Assembly (NCBI GenBank): GCA_033725935.1 | Contig: MU867078.1 | Coordinates: 1-64,000 of the forward strand | Length of the DNA stretch: 64,000 nucleotides | Source: Cladorrhinum sp. PSN259 | Lineage: Eukaryota > Ascomycota > Sordariomycetes > Sordariales > Podosporaceae | Direction: 5' to 3' | Shown here: piece after piece, positions 1 to 11,373 of the stretch | Layout of the letters: the number at the start of each line of letters is the position of its first letter | How positions within the stretch are numbered: position 1 is the first letter of the stretch | Made by a program: the position numbers and the translations under genes | Notes under the pieces: model-generated | The model's database searches: none | The model's input: the letters and a program-made list of their open reading frames with translations, nothing else | Told to the model about the DNA's origin: nothing

Positions 1-96
1 GAGCAGAAGAAAAGAAGAGCAGAAGAAAAGAAGAGCAGAAGAAAAGAAGAGCAGAAGAAAAGAAGAGCAGAAGAAAAGAAGAGCAGAAGAAAAGAG
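1..96. repeat. 16-bp tandem repeat, six copies
   Basis: The unit gagcagaagaaaagaa repeats head to tail six times from base 1, the last copy ending in g instead of a. The array touches the window edge, so it may be longer. The period is not a multiple of three, so each copy shifts the reading frame. All frames read as Lys/Glu/Arg-rich, coiled-coil-like protein. It directly precedes the HET-like remnant and may be part of its decayed linker region. Confidence 0.9.
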
Positions 97-590
97 GATT
101 GAGAGTCGGACAAGGAGGCCGAGGCGAGGAAGTAGAGGTACCTGAAGGAAAGCGAGGAACGCAAGAACAATGCCACCCAGCGCCAACTCAGGAAAATGGG
201 TACGTTGATACCACCGACACCAAAAACGCCCGATCCGCCGCCATCGAATGAAAGGCAAGAACCAACAACCTTGTCTGATTCCACATCTAGATTGAAGGAA
301 CGTATGTTCAGTCGAGCACAGACAGTATCAGGTTCGGAAGACCCAAACTTGCATCAATCAACTGAAACTCCGCTAGCAGAAGCCTCGGGCGATTTATCAT
401 CATCTAGGATATCGCTCCCGAATTCAGCAAATGCGTCAGTTATCTACAGATCCCATCAGAGACGAAGACAAGAACTACTGGTGCGAGTTGCTCGGTAAAG
501 CGTACATCCATGGAATGATGGACGGGGAAGCGATTCGTGACCACATTATTGAGGGGCTGCCGAAACGTTATATCGAGATTCGGTGGGTCG
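97..590 (+). pseudogene. Decayed HET-domain-type gene remnant
   Basis: One frame (from about 103 to 480) reads as a charged segment followed by a Pro/Ser/Thr-rich stretch. It is broken by TGA at 100-102 and TAG at 133-135. A second frame then encodes, at 503-535, the motif YIHGMMDGEAI, preceded by DEDKNYWCELLGKA. This resembles the C-terminal signature of fungal heterokaryon-incompatibility (HET) proteins, where a Gly-x-x-Tyr-x-His-Gly-x-Met-Asp-Gly-Glu core is common. Recognisable similarity ends near 583. The change of frame near 430-490 and the in-frame stops indicate a dead or truncated copy; an unrecognised intron could explain the frame change but not the stops. HET proteins trigger cell death when incompatible hyphae fuse. 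The family call rests on one motif and is moderate. Confidence 0.45.
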
Positions 591-985
591 GCCCAAGAAG
601 CGTTTTGTCACATGTACTGATGTTATTGAGCTTGTTGGAAGATATTTGTGGTGTTTTTGTAGAGGGTTTTCAAGATTTTGGTCAGATATTTCTGGCCTGT
701 TTGGCCACCCCTTTTCTACAGTTGACATCTCACGTCACCCAGTTCAATTCTTTCGTTTGTTTCCTGGTCAACTACTATTTTACCACCAAACTACGGCCGT
801 ACCACATATATGTATATATACATCAACTGGTTTCAGTTACCTTCTGAATCTTCAGGTCATATTTGTTGCAGAAAACAAAACAAAACACAACGTTAAAGGT
901 TCGATAATAAGGGGCTGCGTTCAATTCCAAGACATTTGGTGATGGAGTCAAAAAAAAAAAAAAAAAAGGCAGGATAATCAAAACA
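591..985. other. Gap between HET remnant and 5S gene
   Basis: Rather AT-rich sequence with poly-A at about 951-967. I see no convincing gene or site. Confidence 0.5.
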
Positions 986-1104
986 ACATACAACACCAAG
1001 GATTCCCCGGTGGTCACCCAACTGGGTACTAATCTGGCCCTCTCATGTTTATCTAGGGCAGAGCGGACGGGATGCCGAGTTTTCACGAAGGTATGGTCGT
1101 ATGT
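986..1104 (-). rRNA. 5S ribosomal RNA (copy 1)
   Basis: Read on the minus strand, the 119-nt RNA starts ACATACGACCATACC and ends GGTGTTGTATGT, so the ends pair as 5S helix I. The internal control region is clear (CATCCCGTCCGCTCTGCC, then GGGTGACCACC). The length equals that of other ascomycete 5S RNAs. A TTTT pol III terminator follows 4 nt downstream (980-982 region, minus strand). Compared with the familiar major 5S form of filamentous ascomycetes the middle of the molecule is quite different, so this may be a minor 5S type. Helix II pairs well with one bulged A, which argues against a pseudogene. A second copy lies at 47213-47331. Confidence 0.9.
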
Positions 1105-2062
1105 GATAAACTTCATCCCCGTATCTTAGAATTATGACGGACTGACTGTCTTCTCCATCCTATTCGATTATCATGACGGTCAAACTAATTCTTCAAGTTT
1201 GTATCGGTTGGCGTCTGTGGGCTTATTAACTTCTGCATACACATAGAACCAGAAGCCGCATATAACTGACAAATTGGGCTGTCATAATGGAGTCACTCAA
1301 ATATTAGAATTGCGTCACACACGGACTTTCCAACTCACAAGTCTCTCAGTATCCGGTCGTAATAAAGAGAACCTGAATTTCCGGGTAGCGCCATCAAACA
1401 CAACACATAAGGGAAAGACTTTTTTTTGGTGGTCTACCTACATGTTCTCCTTCAATTCCTTCCGATTTGTAATAAAACTGCGGAGTAATCCTCGACCGAG
1501 TGTCAAAATCCAGAATTCTTTGCCCCTTTTTCACAGGGGAAGCAAATACCGTAAAAATATATATATATAAAAATAAAAAGTTCAAGATCAGCCATCGTTC
1601 CAAAGCGGATTTGTACTGAAGAAAATCATTTCATTAACTCATTAGACCAACTCATCCCAGCCCTTTTAAATCATGAGCCGTAAAATTAGCTTAAAAAGAA
1701 ACCCGCAAAGTCAAAAACCACTGTCAACACCGCAACTGCCACTGAGCCATTTGCTTTTTTAGTTCGTATCGAATCTGCCTTCCCACATTCAATCAGTTAC
1801 CCACTTTCCACATTCACTCCAGCTATACACAGTAACAAGATTCCAATCCTATCCAATCCGTCATCGTCAATGCATTCAACAGATGACGGTATAAATCTCA
1901 TCAAAACTTTCATCATCGTATGCTTCTCCTATTCCTATCCAAAAAGAGGTCATAACATCATAAACATATGAGACCGCAAACATTCCAACGACTGTAGCAC
2001 ATACACAAAGGGAAGAAGAAAAAAAGAAATCACGCCCAGTGAAACAAAAGAAAAGAGCAACC
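1105..2062. other. Intergenic stretch upstream of 5S and downstream of the RBR gene
   Basis: AT-rich non-coding sequence with a TA-rich run (atatatatata) near 1558-1569. The part nearest 2062 is presumably the 3' UTR of the minus-strand RBR gene. I recognise no gene here. Confidence 0.5.
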
Positions 2063-5000
2063 TCAAGCCACTAGAGCGTCAGGATGTTGATCTGGCGGCC
2101 CATCCTCGATATAATTCACCCACTCCGTCACCCTGTGCAACCCCCTACCCGGTCCGCTCAATCCAGCCTGCATCGAAGGCTTCGCCTCGTACTTGTTATG
2201 CTCTCGATGAGCATGCGGCGGCCGTCTCCTCACATTAGGAGCCCTAGCGGACCCTCCATTGGGAGCCCATTCGTGCGGAGCCATCCCATGTCCCGGAGGA
2301 CTGAACCAGTCCGGATTCGGACCGCCGGGGTGTCTACCAGGGATATAAATATCCTCGTCCATCGTATGTCGGCGAGGGATACCCGCGGTAGGGATCGGGA
2401 CCGGCGGCGGCGGGGCTGGGACCATTCCCATTGGCTGTGCAGGGTGAGTGGCGGCACGAGCGAGAGGAGGGGGAGCAGGATGGGGACCTCTATTAAATGG
2501 CACCAAGGGCATAATTCCCATGTGCGGGGCTGGACCACCGACGCCGATCGATGTCATGGGCGGAGGAGGCATAGGGGCACCAGCTCCTGTGTGATACCCA
2601 GCGGGGCCGGGGGTATTCCTGCTTTCGGGGTTGAATCGGTCTGCTAATCGTCTATCGAGAGATGAGGCTCGCCGTGGTTCTGGGGCAGGCGGGGCTTGTT
2701 GTCTTTCTGTTGCTTGCTGGAAATGTCTTTCCCGGGCCGACATTTGCCTTTCCAGAGTGTGTCGCTCAGGCATGGTCATGTGCCTCTCCGGCGCCTGCAT
2801 CTGCATTTGGGTAGGCATGGGCATCGGTTCGGGCGATGGGAACCGGGTTGGAACGTGTTGCCAGGACTCGACCGATTCCGCTCGTCGTTGTTCGGGGGCA
2901 AAGGTGCGCCTATCACGTGAGCGAGACTGCCGTTCGTGCGCATATTGTTGTCGCCCATCTGCCGAGCGCTGGCGTCTCCTATCTGATGTGTAGTTGTCGG
3001 TCATGTACCCACCATCATACCTCTCCGGGGATGCATAGCGGCCACGGGGGTATTGCGCCTCCAAGGCATAATCATACCTGGGAGCTGCCCGGTCATATCC
3101 GGGCCGCGAAGGGGGTTCGAATGCAGAACGGGCCGGTGCTGCCGCGATCGGGGCGTGCGTTTGAGGTGGAGATGGCGCAACAACAGTTGCTGCTCGGGGC
3201 ATACGATACTCGTCGTCTCCAAAGGCGGGAGGATACCCGCGGGGATCGGAACGGTGCCGAGCGTCCTCGAACTCAAACGGACCCCTCGGTTGGCTGTATT
3301 CCCTGCGCTCAGGGGTATGCTGCTCAAATCCATCAAATGAGTGCATTCTGCGGGCGTGGTGTTCCTCGCGCTGCTCATACATCCGATGAAGATGTGCATC
3401 TTCTTCGTAACTTGACGGTCTACCCACCGGCCTAGTACGAGCCACAGGTGCCTGAGACGGTGCAAAAGCCGGGGGGTACCCATGAGGTGAGGGTAGTTTC
3501 GATGCATGCTGTGGGCCTGATCCGAAAGGATTGGGTCGTGGGTTCATCGTAATACGTACACGCTCAGTTCGAGAAGCCTCAGCCGGCCCAGATCTATACA
3601 ACGGGCAAGGACAGCTTTTCCATCTGTTACCACACATCATACAGAATTCGGCTTGACAGCGACTGAACATCAGAGAATTGGGTCAGTAAATGATTAGCCA
3701 TACCAAGTAAACAGGCCAGGGCCTCATACCATTTCATATGATTGTGTTTGTCCTTCATTTCAACCATTGCCTGGCACCTGAAGCAGCGCTGCCATCCTTC
3801 AAGCTTGGGCTGCGCCGAGACATGTGCGTCCGCTTCATCTCGTGGACAATCAGGCTGACGATGCCATGGGCCATGGCAGTCACAGCAAATCTTGGTACTG
3901 CAAGCAGTACATCGAGCGTGGCTTCGACCTCCCTTATTTCGAGTGCTCTCTGGGCGGGCCATGCCGCCACAGCCTTCTGAGGGGCAATATATCCGATTGC
4001 TAGATGCTTGAGAATGCTCACGATATTTTCGTTTCCATTCTTCCTTAAATTGAGAGTCGAAAAGACTCTCGACCTTCTTGAACGGGATGAGAGCATTGGA
4101 AGAGCAGCATCGCGGAGGCATGTTTGCCGGCGATGTCATGGAGAGGGCAAAGTTTCGCCTCACGCACTCATCGCACATGCGGTGCGCACATTGGAGCTTG
4201 ACCGTCCTTTCGACTGGCATCCTATCATCTCTGCAACCAACACAGGTAGTGAACCTACAAGCAGCGTCAAAACTTGTTCGAATCAACCAAACACGTCCAA
4301 TGGACACTCACCTCTTGGTAGGCTTTTCGAACTGGCCCGGGTGGATCGAGGGGGCAGGAAAGTCAGCGTAGAAAGCGGAACGGCCAGAGCCCAGACTACG
4401 GGAAGAGGCAAAATGAGAGTCGCCGGCAGTGGTGTTTGCTCTCTTGACCAAGGCAGCAGGCGGTCTCGAGTTATAGTCAGAGTCATACTGTCTCAGCGAA
4501 GGTCTAAAACCCGGATCAGTTAGTAACAACAAAGACTTCTCATGGAACGTACATGATAAATACCTTCTGGATTTTGATCGAGATCTGGACTTGGATCGAG
4601 CCCTATCATCTTCTGGGCTCGCAGGTCGGGAGACGTCAACATCGCGCGGGCGACGGTACTGATCCCATTTGGCCGAAGGGGCGCGGGATTGCGACCTCGA
4701 CTGTGGCCTCGGCATTGACTGCGTGTATCTCGAAGCAGTATCCGGTTCTGGATCGGGAGACTCGTACTCAATTTCAGGTCGTCGATTCATACGCTCATAC
4801 ATTGTATCCATGGCGGAGGTGGTGGGCGGTGCGGGAACAGCGGGGGCCATCGGCACACGGGGGTATTGCTTCCTAGGGGGCTGAATAACCATCTCTTCAT
4901 CTGAGGTGGCGTCGGTGTCTTGGTCAGAGTCAGAGACGGAAGTGCGGGGTGAACGTCTGGATTCAGGCGTGGTAGTGGAGCGGTAGCGCTGGGTCGAACG

Positions 5001-5546
5001 TGATCTCAGATCGTGGCGGGCAACGGTCTGGCGGCTTGCGGGACGAGAGGGACGGGCGGAACGCAAGGGCGGTTCATCATCGTCATCTTCTTCGTATATG
5101 GGACGGGGATTCGGCACCTTTCCAACCACAGGCACCGAGGCGTTGGGCGCACGCATCGAGGCCGCCGGGGAGCGTTCTGAGCGCGGCGTTCTCTGACGTC
5201 CCTTGAGGGGTGTAGGTGGTATGTCCGTGTCCGAGTCGGTAGCGGCCGGAAGGGGTCGACGCTGGACCTGAACACGCTGTGGGCGGCGGGCAGCAGGCTG
5301 TCGTTTTCTTTGGGGCGTGGATGCCTTGATGTCGTCTGAGTCGTCGTCTGAGGATTCGACAATGTCCATGTCCACGTCTATATCTGCCCCATGTCTTTTC
5401 GTGCGAGGCGATGGACGGGGACGGGGCTCGCTGCTCGGGGACCAATCGCTTGGGGGTTGGGGCCCTACACTGGTGGCATTCTTCTTGCCCAGGCTGCTGC
5501 GTCTTGATGTCCTAGGCCCGCCTTGATTCTTGTCGCTGTCGGCCAT
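2063..5546 (-). CDS. RING-IBR-RING (RBR) E3 ubiquitin ligase-like protein
   Basis: Four exons: 5546-4564, 4503-4312, 4254-3730 and 3662-2063, giving 1,099 residues. All introns are GT-AG (60, 57 and 67 nt). RBR ligases take ubiquitin from an E2 on RING1 and pass it through a RING2 cysteine to substrate. RING1 starts at Cys396/Cys399 (CVGC) and runs through CAHRMCDEC to PPRCC. The IBR follows (IYCPSEGCGG, CTAC, CCDCHGPWHRQPDC). RING2 (CFRC, then NHMKCRC, then EFCMMCG, KSCPC) is completed across the third intron. At the catalytic position the residue is His562 (KDKHNHM) and not Cys, so thioester transfer is doubtful. The N-terminal 390 residues are Ser/Arg/Pro-rich and the C-terminal 530 are Arg/Pro/His/Met-rich; both look disordered. 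The first intron is in frame and free of stops, so retention would add 20 residues. The family is certain; activity and substrate are unknown. Confidence 0.88.
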
Positions 5547-8500
5547 TCGTCACGCCTCGTCAGGTATTCCTTTTCCCGTTGGACGTGCGGTATCACTCTT
5601 TACTCCCTTTCCCCCAAAAAATGCCCCAGGGCGGCAGCAGGAATTGGGAATTGATGGAGCACTGAGGGGCTTGTGCCGCAGCGGGATTGAAGAGATTTGT
5701 GACGGATACGGAGGGAATTGTAGCGTCGGCCAGATGGTGCAGCGTGGTTGGTCGGCGACAGACGGGTCTGGGGTCTGCAGATGCCCCAAGCTGCGATTGG
5801 ACTCGCGGGGGCCTCAGCTTGCATTGCCAGCACACAACCAGCCCTTGCTTCTTTTACTCGTCGCCCCCGGCGCCTGATAAATACCTGCCCGATCTAACCT
5901 GTTACCACAGCCCAAGATGCTCAGCCGGACCAGTCCTTTCAATCTTGGGCACTGCCGAGGGATTCTTTCTCGAGGCTGGTTCCTGGTAGGAGGTGGGATG
6001 ACGGTGGGAGCGAACACTGGAAATGGAACCTTGGAACACCCCTCGTGGGCAAGGTGAGCGTGAAGAATGAGGGGTGAAGGAGGGGGAAAGAGACCTCGAG
6101 GTCAGTCGGGGGATCCACAAATGCCCGCCTAATTTGTGAGACCCGGCAATCGCAACAACTCGCACAACTCCGATCAGCAACCATGATGGTGTAAACCCAA
6201 AGGGCCATATCCAACCATACAATATACACATTCATATTGGCTTGCTCACACCGCGATTTCCGGATGGCTGGTGTGGTTAATCACGTGATTGTGGACGATC
6301 AACAGGATGCCTGAGACGACAAAATCCAACCATTCTTGTTTCCAGCAAAATACCAAGGCGCGTGAATTCTCCCAAACGGTCATCGGGCATTGCGTGGATC
6401 CAGCCCTGCCCCGCTCGAGAGAAAAAAAAAACCCAACTTTTGGCGGTCGTCCGGTCGACAAGCCTAACCTGACGGGTTTCAAGGTTCCCCGCAAATGTAA
6501 TTCACCATCGGCTTACCTGAATTGCTCTGGTCTCGTTCCTGGCCTTGTCTCACTTGAAGCCAACCATCGGCCCCACATCTCGCCGCACCACGGCCGTCGT
6601 GGGCGGGGTCTCAACGGCTACGCAGGGGCCTCCCCCGGATCCTGAGATCGGCATCCCATCGGCATTTGACTTGGATCAACCTGGGCCCACTCATTCCAAG
6701 TTCTCGGCCGAAGAACATATCGGATAGTTGCAGCCATGGCCCGAATCTGCGCTACGGTATCACTAAGGTGAAACCGCAACAACAACCACCATCAGTGTGA
6801 TAGCAAGGAGTCTTGGTGTTCGGTGTGGGGACACGGGTGTGTGTGGACGGAGACGGAGACGGGGCGGGCAAGGATCGGCGCGTTTGAGGGTTCTGCCGGA
6901 ATCTCGCAAAGAACAGCCGGGGATCACCCGGGACGCCGTATCTGACGGACGACAGCCGCCGTGCTCCACGGGTCATGCTGCTCTGGAAATGGGATATTTT
7001 ACCGAAATGGTCTCGCACCACACCAGTCCTGCAAAGGCAGGTGGCAACACAGGGCGTGCAGGAGGTTCCACAGCTTATACCAACTGCCGGAGGTACATGA
7101 TGCGCTACGTGATGCGGCGGCGTGATGGTCATGCCGGTATTGCGGTCTGTCGTGGAACGCAAGCCGGTCTCGCTGTCTGGTCCGGGACGCCTTGACTTCG
7201 GACCCTTTGAAATGTCGTCTGTTTCCGTGTCTCAACGAAACCGTTACATCCTCAACAACACGCGGTTGTATATCTTATTAATACCCCTAGCATTAATACT
7301 GACAACAAAGAAAATCATCGGGATCATCAATCCACGCCGACAGATGCATACTCGCATTCGCTTAGGAATCCTCCGTGCAAAAACGCCAGCACCACAGGCT
7401 GACAAAGATGTCGGATTCGGTAGGTAGCAATCAAGGCGAGGAGCAAGAAATAAAAACATCCCTGTCCTCAACGTAGCGTTCACGGCCCGGATCGGATCGC
7501 GGCCAGGTCTTATGCTTCAGCATGGCTTCCGAATCTGTCAAAATGGGGCAGGTTGAGCCTGTTTCAGATGTTGAGTCGACGTCGGTAATTGCTCGGTGTA
7601 ATTCCACGACTACCGGAAACCCAGAGCCGTCATCTGATCTCTGGAGAGTCCACATCCCGCAGTTACGGCACATCTAGATCGCCTTATCAGATGTGATATA
7701 ATCTGGGGATTGCATGTGGCTTGTAGTATACATTGGGGGGTTGGAGGTCGACACTACCTCATCGTTGTGAGGCGAAAGCATGGTTACGATACTATGGATA
7801 AAGGGCTCTCGCCTTGAGTCTTCAGGTCCGTAAATTAATTTCCTAGATAGGCAGTCTGGAGGACCAACCCAAAAAGCCTCAGAACCCGAACCCGACACAA
7901 ATCTCAGCCATTCCAGTCTCTTATAAGCCTTATCCCGATCATACCGTACAAGGTCAAGCCTTCATCATTCCCATCTTACCTGACCCAGAAACCCACCATA
8001 GGGTTGCTTGCCCAGCTACCGACCCCCTCCTTTCTCTCTCTTCACCTAAGGTGAGGACGTCACCTCGTGCTCCACTTCAAAATCCCTCCCTTTTTTCCCT
8101 TCTTTTAGTGTACCATACAACGACGTTACTTGGACAAAAGGATGGTAAGCCGGTAAGGCGGACCACAATGGCAATCTGCCAGGTGAGACTGGCAAGGCGG
8201 GACGAACCAGCAACTGCAAGTACAGTAGTAGTAGGTGGGCATGGTTTACTATTTGCTTTACTATCTTCTTGTCAACTTTTCCTAGCTTGTCTAATGATGT
8301 AAACCTAGCAAGGAAAAGAAGTACCCTGATGGAGAGGTGGGGCGTTCATGAACAAAGCACAAGGCTTTTACTATATTATTGCTATTACACTCCACACCTG
8401 CACCAACGATCCATTAAATACGACTGTTGTATGGTCTTGTAAAGTAGGATACAGAAACAAGCTCCTCCTCAAACTCCACGTCAAAGTTGTCGACTCGGTC

Positions 8501-11373
8501 CGACAGGTAACCTTGGGAGAAGGGGGCCTACTGGTGAGTTCTTGGAGATCGGCTTGCCTCCGTCCGTGCTCTTATTGTCTCCCTTTGTGGTGTGACATAG
8601 TGTGCGCTTGCCATCGTTATAAATGATACTTCGCCTTGGATGCTTTGATCCTTTACAGGGATGTCGCAAAGTGCCTTCTTACCACCGTTATAGATGATAC
8701 TTCACCTTCGCTGACGACTGTAACAACTGATAAACCGTAAATTCCACAAGGAGCGCTTGGCGTGAGTGGCGCGATCATGTCTATCCGTCTCCATTAAGCT
8801 CCACCATGATCTTGAAATTGAGTCTCGCCATCCCATCATCATGGTTTCCACATGGGAGACTTCTCAGGGGCGTCAGTAATAGCTTTGTAAACACTCTGAA
8901 AAGGCAACCGATACTTATCAACAAGGCACTGCATGCTTACAGGATCCCTACGCTTCCATACTGTAGTGGCCAGTTGAGCCTTGTACTTGACAAGGTGACA
9001 GGTCATCACCTTCGGAGCTCAACTGGCAACAAAGCCGGACTGGCAGCCTCCCAGCTACTACTGATTCTGGATCTGTACTACCTACCTCCCTGATCAACAC
9101 CGAGCGAAATGTTAGCAACGCCCAGATAGAAGTGGCAATTCAGGATTTTCTAAACCCTGTTTTTCTCGTCTCGGTGCACCTTGCCTCCTTTTTCCCCTTC
9201 CGAGCACTTCTTCCAGGCATTCATGCTTTCAAACACGTCGAGCTCAGAGATTTTTTTTTTCCTTTTTATTCTCCGATACCAAGACCCTTTCCTCTCAACA
9301 CTCCCTCATACTCACTCTCCTTCACACACACCCCTCTCCTCCGTTATCTCTTCCGTTTCAGATCATCATCGCCCCCCTCCCTAGCTTGATCCACTCAGCC
9401 AGCAAAAGCCATGATCAGTGAATACTACTACCCGATCTCCTCATTTTAACTTGGTTTCTTAAATTTTTTTTTCTTTGCCTCTCCCTTTCGATGGTGGCGC
9501 TCATCGTTTGTCGTGCTTCCTTGCCGTTTGTCTCTCTCTCTTTTGCCCCTCTGCATTAGACTAGTGGCTTGATTCAAGCCCATCATCTACTTCCTGCCCT
9601 CAGAATTGTTAGCTAAGTAAACATGACAAATATCGATCGGTTTAGTGCGCTTGCCCAGCTGAGACCCGACTAAGCCCTCGTTACCAACCCCCAGAGAGCC
9701 GTCGAGTGGCTAGTGCTTCTTGGGTGCCTTGGGTCTCTCGAGGATTCTTTGTCAGCCCTCGGGATGCCGTGGGTGTAGTGGAAGTCCGGTACGGTGTGTG
9801 TGGGGCAGATTAGGTTTCTCTCCAGATAAACTACTTGTGGCTACGTTTTCTTCCTTGTTGGCGAAGTTAAAGGAAGTGATGAGGGGAGAGAAAGGCACCA
9901 AGGGGGCGTGCGGCCCGGCCATGGCAAAGTCTCAAGTTGAGCTGACACCCCATACACACTTACATACATCTACACCTGACTACAGGGGCGCACTCCAACT
10001 ACCCTGATTTTGAGTGTTTCCTTTTTGGACCCACAGAATACCCCGGAACTGGAAACGGGTCGAGAGATATAATGTTGCTTGACACTACCCTAGTTGCAAC
10101 GGTTTTTTTTCGATCGTCGCGGTGAGCTACAGCTGCCAAGTACTGACTTGGGATGGCTCGATGACGAATCATCTTAATCTTTGTGGTGGGATATCTCCAA
10201 AAAATAATAATATTGAGTTATGCAATGGGCTAAGAAAGGGTTGTAAAAATGCCCAGTATCAAATAGTGTACATACATCAAAAAGGAGTGAGGTAAAAATG
10301 AACAAGTAAATGTGTAAGTGGTATCCAATTCATGTGACTTTCCCAGCACCAATCTCATCGTCGAGAAAAAGACCGCCTCTCCCAATTTCTTTTCACCCCC
10401 CTTTCCCCCCTCCTGTATGTATGTTTCCCCTTTACACTCACTCACCTTGGATATTTTTAGTTGCGACATAAAAAAAAAAAAAAAAAAAAGGAGCCTCCTA
10501 CTCCTCCCATAAAAGAAATACTTCCCAAGCTAAAGCAGGTACTTGGTATAGTTGACATGGTAGTAGTAGCAGAAAAACTTCCTTCCAAAACTCCATATAA
10601 TGTGATATATGTGATGAAACCCCTGATTTAGAAACACCCCAAAATCCTGTTCGAGAAAAAAGCGTACTTGTCACACCATTTTTGGTGAGAAAGTCGAAGA
10701 AACGAAGAAAAAGAGAAGATCGGATGGTCCCCAGAATTGGAAAGGGGAAGGCAAGATGAGAAAATGCGGGGAGCGGGGTGATAAGCATGGTGAAGAAGGA
10801 GTGCCGGCCCGAACATCCCGCTTCCAAGGTCATCGGTCAAATTGGCACGCCTCTTTCCAAAACGGAGTGTGTCACCCCAGAAGGAATCCCGGCGGCCTGT
10901 TCCTTGCGGAGGGTGGTTGCCAGGCTGCGGAGTGCATCTTAGCGCTGAATTCAATGCAAACTTCAGCCTTCTGATTTGCACGCCTCCCGGCGCGCCCGAT
11001 CCGTCGCAATGTCCCCAATATCCCCGCTGATGAACGTCCGATGAGGCCGATTTGCTTTCGCCTTCGAGCCCGTCCATCGCATCGCCCCCGGACAAGCAAC
11101 CCTTGAACCCCTTGAATACCGGTTGTTGAGGTAAATGTGACGCAGTGAAGGGCGAAAAGGTCCTTATGCCTCAAGCCTCCGGACGCTGCATGTTCCGGGC
11201 AGCGGGATACTAGGCGTTCGCACCGGACGTGCAGCGGCTACATGCAATCGCAATAAGCGAGTTGAAGCGTGGGGCTCTTGCAACGCACGAGGCGGTTGTC
11301 TTTCCCACAACACCGGAAGCGTGGAGGGTGGTTCGAGGTCGTGTCCAGGGAGTTCTTGCCATGCACCCATGGC
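5547..11373. other. 5.8-kb gap without a supported gene
   Basis: This holds the upstream region of the RBR gene and the 3' side of the Zn2Cys6 gene. No reading frame shows a recognisable domain. A strongly CT-rich tract at about 9130-9590 looks like a fungal promoter or 5' leader and is followed by tiny open frames (for example ATG at 9411 and 9623) but no longer coding frame. A short diverged direct repeat lies at 8611-8708. A poly-A run of 20 occurs at about 10470-10489. A non-coding transcript is possible but unproven. Confidence 0.5.
8611..8708. repeat. Diverged 27-bp direct repeat
   Basis: Bases 8611-8637 and 8682-8708 match at 24 of 27 positions; both contain cgttata.atgatacttc.cctt. 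The offset is 71 bp. No function is apparent. Confidence 0.6.

Noticed and set aside
7431..7898. Two abutting minus-strand frames in the same phase, parted by one TAG
   Set aside because: Together they make about 155 codons but show no family motif and no start or splice context; kept only as a possible relic.
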